A stretch of 8,366 nt of DNA, taken from contig JAKAHN010000023.1 of NCBI GenBank assembly GCA_021814895.1, positions 1-8,366 on the forward strand, given 5' to 3'. Origin of the DNA: a bacterium (GTDB taxonomy: Bacteria > Patescibacteriota > Minisyncoccia > Phycocordibacterales > 2-02-FULL-43-11). Below, piece after piece: positions 7,223 to 8,366 of the stretch. The translations under genes and the position numbers were made by a program. Positions within the stretch are counted from its first letter, which is position 1, and each line of letters opens with the position of its first letter. The notes beneath the pieces are model-generated. The model had not been told where the DNA came from. It searched no databases and was given only the letters and a program-made list of their open reading frames with translations.

Positions 7223-7813
7223 TTAATTATTTTCTTTCCACTCTTGATATTCTATCGCTTCTTCAAACGAAACAATGTGGCCGGAAGCTTTGTAAGTTTC
7301 AATTTTTTCAAATTCAGTTTCTAAGACATCAACTCGCCTGCCTCCGGCATCTTGCTCATCGGCAAACCACGACAAATTTCTCTCCGGCGCCACAATAATT
7401 AATATTTTTAACCCCGCTTCATTCATTGCCTTCAAGAAGGTTAAATATGAACGGTACTGATGATAATGCGACGCAACTAAAATTATTGATCGCCATTTCC
7501 TCTCCTTAACTAATTTCATAATCTCGACCGCCTGTTCGCGAGTATTCATTGAGCGCTCTTCCAAAAAAATCGCCCTTTCTGGAACCCCAAAAGATAGCAG
7601 CGCAGGCAACATTTTTTTTGCCGGCAAACTGTGAGGCGGTTTATCAATACCTCCGGAAATTACAACTAGCGGAGCCCAGCCATCTTTGTATAATCTCGCG
7701 CCTTCAGCTACTCTGTTCAACCCATCGCCTTCCAAAATTATTATAGCCTCTGATTTTTTCAACCTATCATTGCTGACCATAGCTATAAATTTTTCTCTTG
7801 CCGATAAAGACAT
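7223..7813 (-). CDS. YdcF/ElyC/SanA-type DUF218 protein, soluble form
   Basis: This 196-residue protein carries the DUF218 (PF02698) pattern: a first strand and loop AIIILEGDGLNR (23-34) followed by an alpha segment and LVVISGG (49-55), then LEERSMNTREQA (84-95), and VASHYHQYR (113-121) as the second conserved site. The fold is a Rossmann-like nucleotide-binding type. Known relatives (ElyC, SanA) affect envelope integrity and peptidoglycan or lipid-carrier steps, but no reaction is firmly assigned. Those relatives have an N-terminal membrane anchor; none is present here, so this one should be cytoplasmic. The start ATG lies 10 bp after the stop of the NeuB-type gene, with no Shine-Dalgarno sequence, and the stop is one base from the next ATG. 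This suggests a role in the same sugar pathway, for instance on a nucleotide- or phosphate-bearing intermediate; that role is inferred from context only. Confidence 0.82.
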   Translation of the reverse strand: MSLSAREKFIAMVSNDRLKKSEAIIILEGDGLNRVAEGARLYKDGWAPLVVISGGIDKPPHSLPAKKMLPALLSFGVPERAIFLEERSMNTREQAVEIMKLVKERKWRSIILVASHYHQYRSYLTFLKAMNEAGLKILIIVAPERNLSWFADEQDAGGRRVDVLETEFEKIETYKASGHIVSFEEAIEYQEWKENN

Positions 7814-7823
7814 ATTTGCAACA

Positions 7824-8366
7824 TTAAACTAAATCGCTCCACTTAATCGGCTCGCCCGCTTCAATATTTCGCCCGGACTTATGGCCCGCGACAACACTCT
7901 TAAATTTCGGCAGAATACCAAGCGCCGGGCGAAGTTCAATCATCTGGTCGGCCTTTATGGTCTGACCTTTTGTAATTTTATTTTTAGCGAACAGTCCTCT
8001 TCTTTGAACAATAACCGTTTCGAATTCCTCGGCTTCCACTTTTTTGATACCGTCGCCCATCGCTTTCTCCATATCTCTGATATGTTTGACCATCAAAGCA
8101 AACTCGGCCGGTTCCATTGAATGCGGATGGTCAGGACCGGCATCTTTTTTGCTTAAAGTAAAATGTTTTTCAATGATTTTGGCGCCAAGAGCAACCGCGC
8201 CCAAAACGACCGTATCGCCTGGAGTATGGTCCGAATAACCGATAATCGTATTAAAGGCTTCTTTATACACATTCATCACTTTCAAATTGGCGCTTTCAAT
8301 CTTTGAAGGATAATTTGTGATGCACTGGAGAAGAGCGAAATCCTTATTGCCTGTTTTTCTTATTAC
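7824..8366 (-). CDS. neuB: NeuB/SpsE-type nonulosonate synthase, C-terminal half (5' end missing)
   Basis: The frame is open to the right edge, giving the last 180 residues of a family usually near 340-350 residues; an internal ATG at 8285 is not the true start because ALLQCITNYPS, a conserved NeuB segment, lies upstream of it. The barrel end shows GYSDHTPG (visible residues 43-50, H47) and IEKHFTL (65-71, H68), the two histidines that bind the divalent metal in sialic acid synthase, and GPDHPHSMEP. From about residue 120 follows the antifreeze-like SAF domain (RRGLFAKNKITKGQ, then RPALGILP), which lines the sugar site of the partner subunit. The family condenses phosphoenolpyruvate with a hexosamine such as ManNAc or 2,4-diacetamido-hexose to a nine-carbon acid, releasing phosphate, in the cytoplasm. 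Whether the product is sialic, legionaminic, pseudaminic or an Sps-type sugar cannot be decided. It is the first visible gene of the minus-strand run. Confidence 0.92.
   Translation of the reverse strand, partial: VIRKTGNKDFALLQCITNYPSKIESANLKVMNVYKEAFNTIIGYSDHTPGDTVVLGAVALGAKIIEKHFTLSKKDAGPDHPHSMEPAEFALMVKHIRDMEKAMGDGIKKVEAEEFETVIVQRRGLFAKNKITKGQTIKADQMIELRPALGILPKFKSVVAGHKSGRNIEAGEPIKWSDLV

Noticed and set aside
1..8366. CRISPR arrays, tRNA or rRNA genes, insertion sequences, attachment sites
   Set aside because: I read both strands and saw no regular direct repeats, cloverleaf-like segments, transposase motifs or long terminal inverted repeats; nearly all of the window is explained by protein genes.

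Overview
The window reads as a surface-polysaccharide locus from an uncultivated small-genome bacterium, most likely a Candidatus Patescibacteria (CPR)/Parcubacteria member. This assignment is an inference. It rests on AT-rich, lysine- and isoleucine-rich coding, tight gene packing, start codons without clear Shine-Dalgarno sequences, and above all the leftmost gene. That gene encodes an O-antigen-ligase-like membrane protein with C-terminal TPRs, of a style I associate with Parcubacteria. No rRNA or other phylogenetic marker is present.

All genes but one lie on the minus strand and are transcribed from right to left. In transcription order they are: a NeuB/SpsE-type nonulosonate synthase cut by the right edge (7824-8366); a soluble YdcF/DUF218 protein (7223-7813); an unrecognised 214-residue protein (6577-7221); a small unrecognised protein (5243-5563); a DegT/DnrJ/EryC1/StrS aminotransferase (4027-5241); an SpsF-like cytidylyltransferase (3285-4040); a class I SAM-dependent methyltransferase (2397-3257); and, after a 123-base gap, the O-antigen-ligase/Wzy-like protein with TPRs, cut by the left edge (1-2273). 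Junctions within each group are nearly seamless: 10 bp, 1 bp, 1 bp, a 14-bp overlap, and 6 or 27 bp.

The exception is a plus-strand EamA/DMT-type membrane protein (5659-6543) between the unknown 214-residue gene and the small gene. It has its own near-consensus promoter (TTGACA-N17-CATAAT) and a strong intrinsic terminator. Its base composition (near 50% GC in lines counted by hand) looks higher than that of most of its neighbours, so it looks like a self-contained inserted cassette.

Taken together, the aminotransferase, NeuB-type condensing enzyme and CMP-sugar synthetase-like enzyme form the recognisable core of a sialic/legionaminic/pseudaminic-type (nonulosonic acid) or Bacillus Sps-like sugar pathway. 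A methyltransferase may decorate the sugar or glycan, and the polytopic ligase/polymerase would act on lipid-linked glycan at the membrane. Dehydratase, acetyltransferase, epimerase and glycosyltransferase genes are not in the window and may lie beyond the right edge. The real unknowns are the 214-residue and 106-residue proteins. No tRNA, rRNA, CRISPR array, insertion sequence or riboswitch was seen, and no stretch over about 300 bases lacks a gene.
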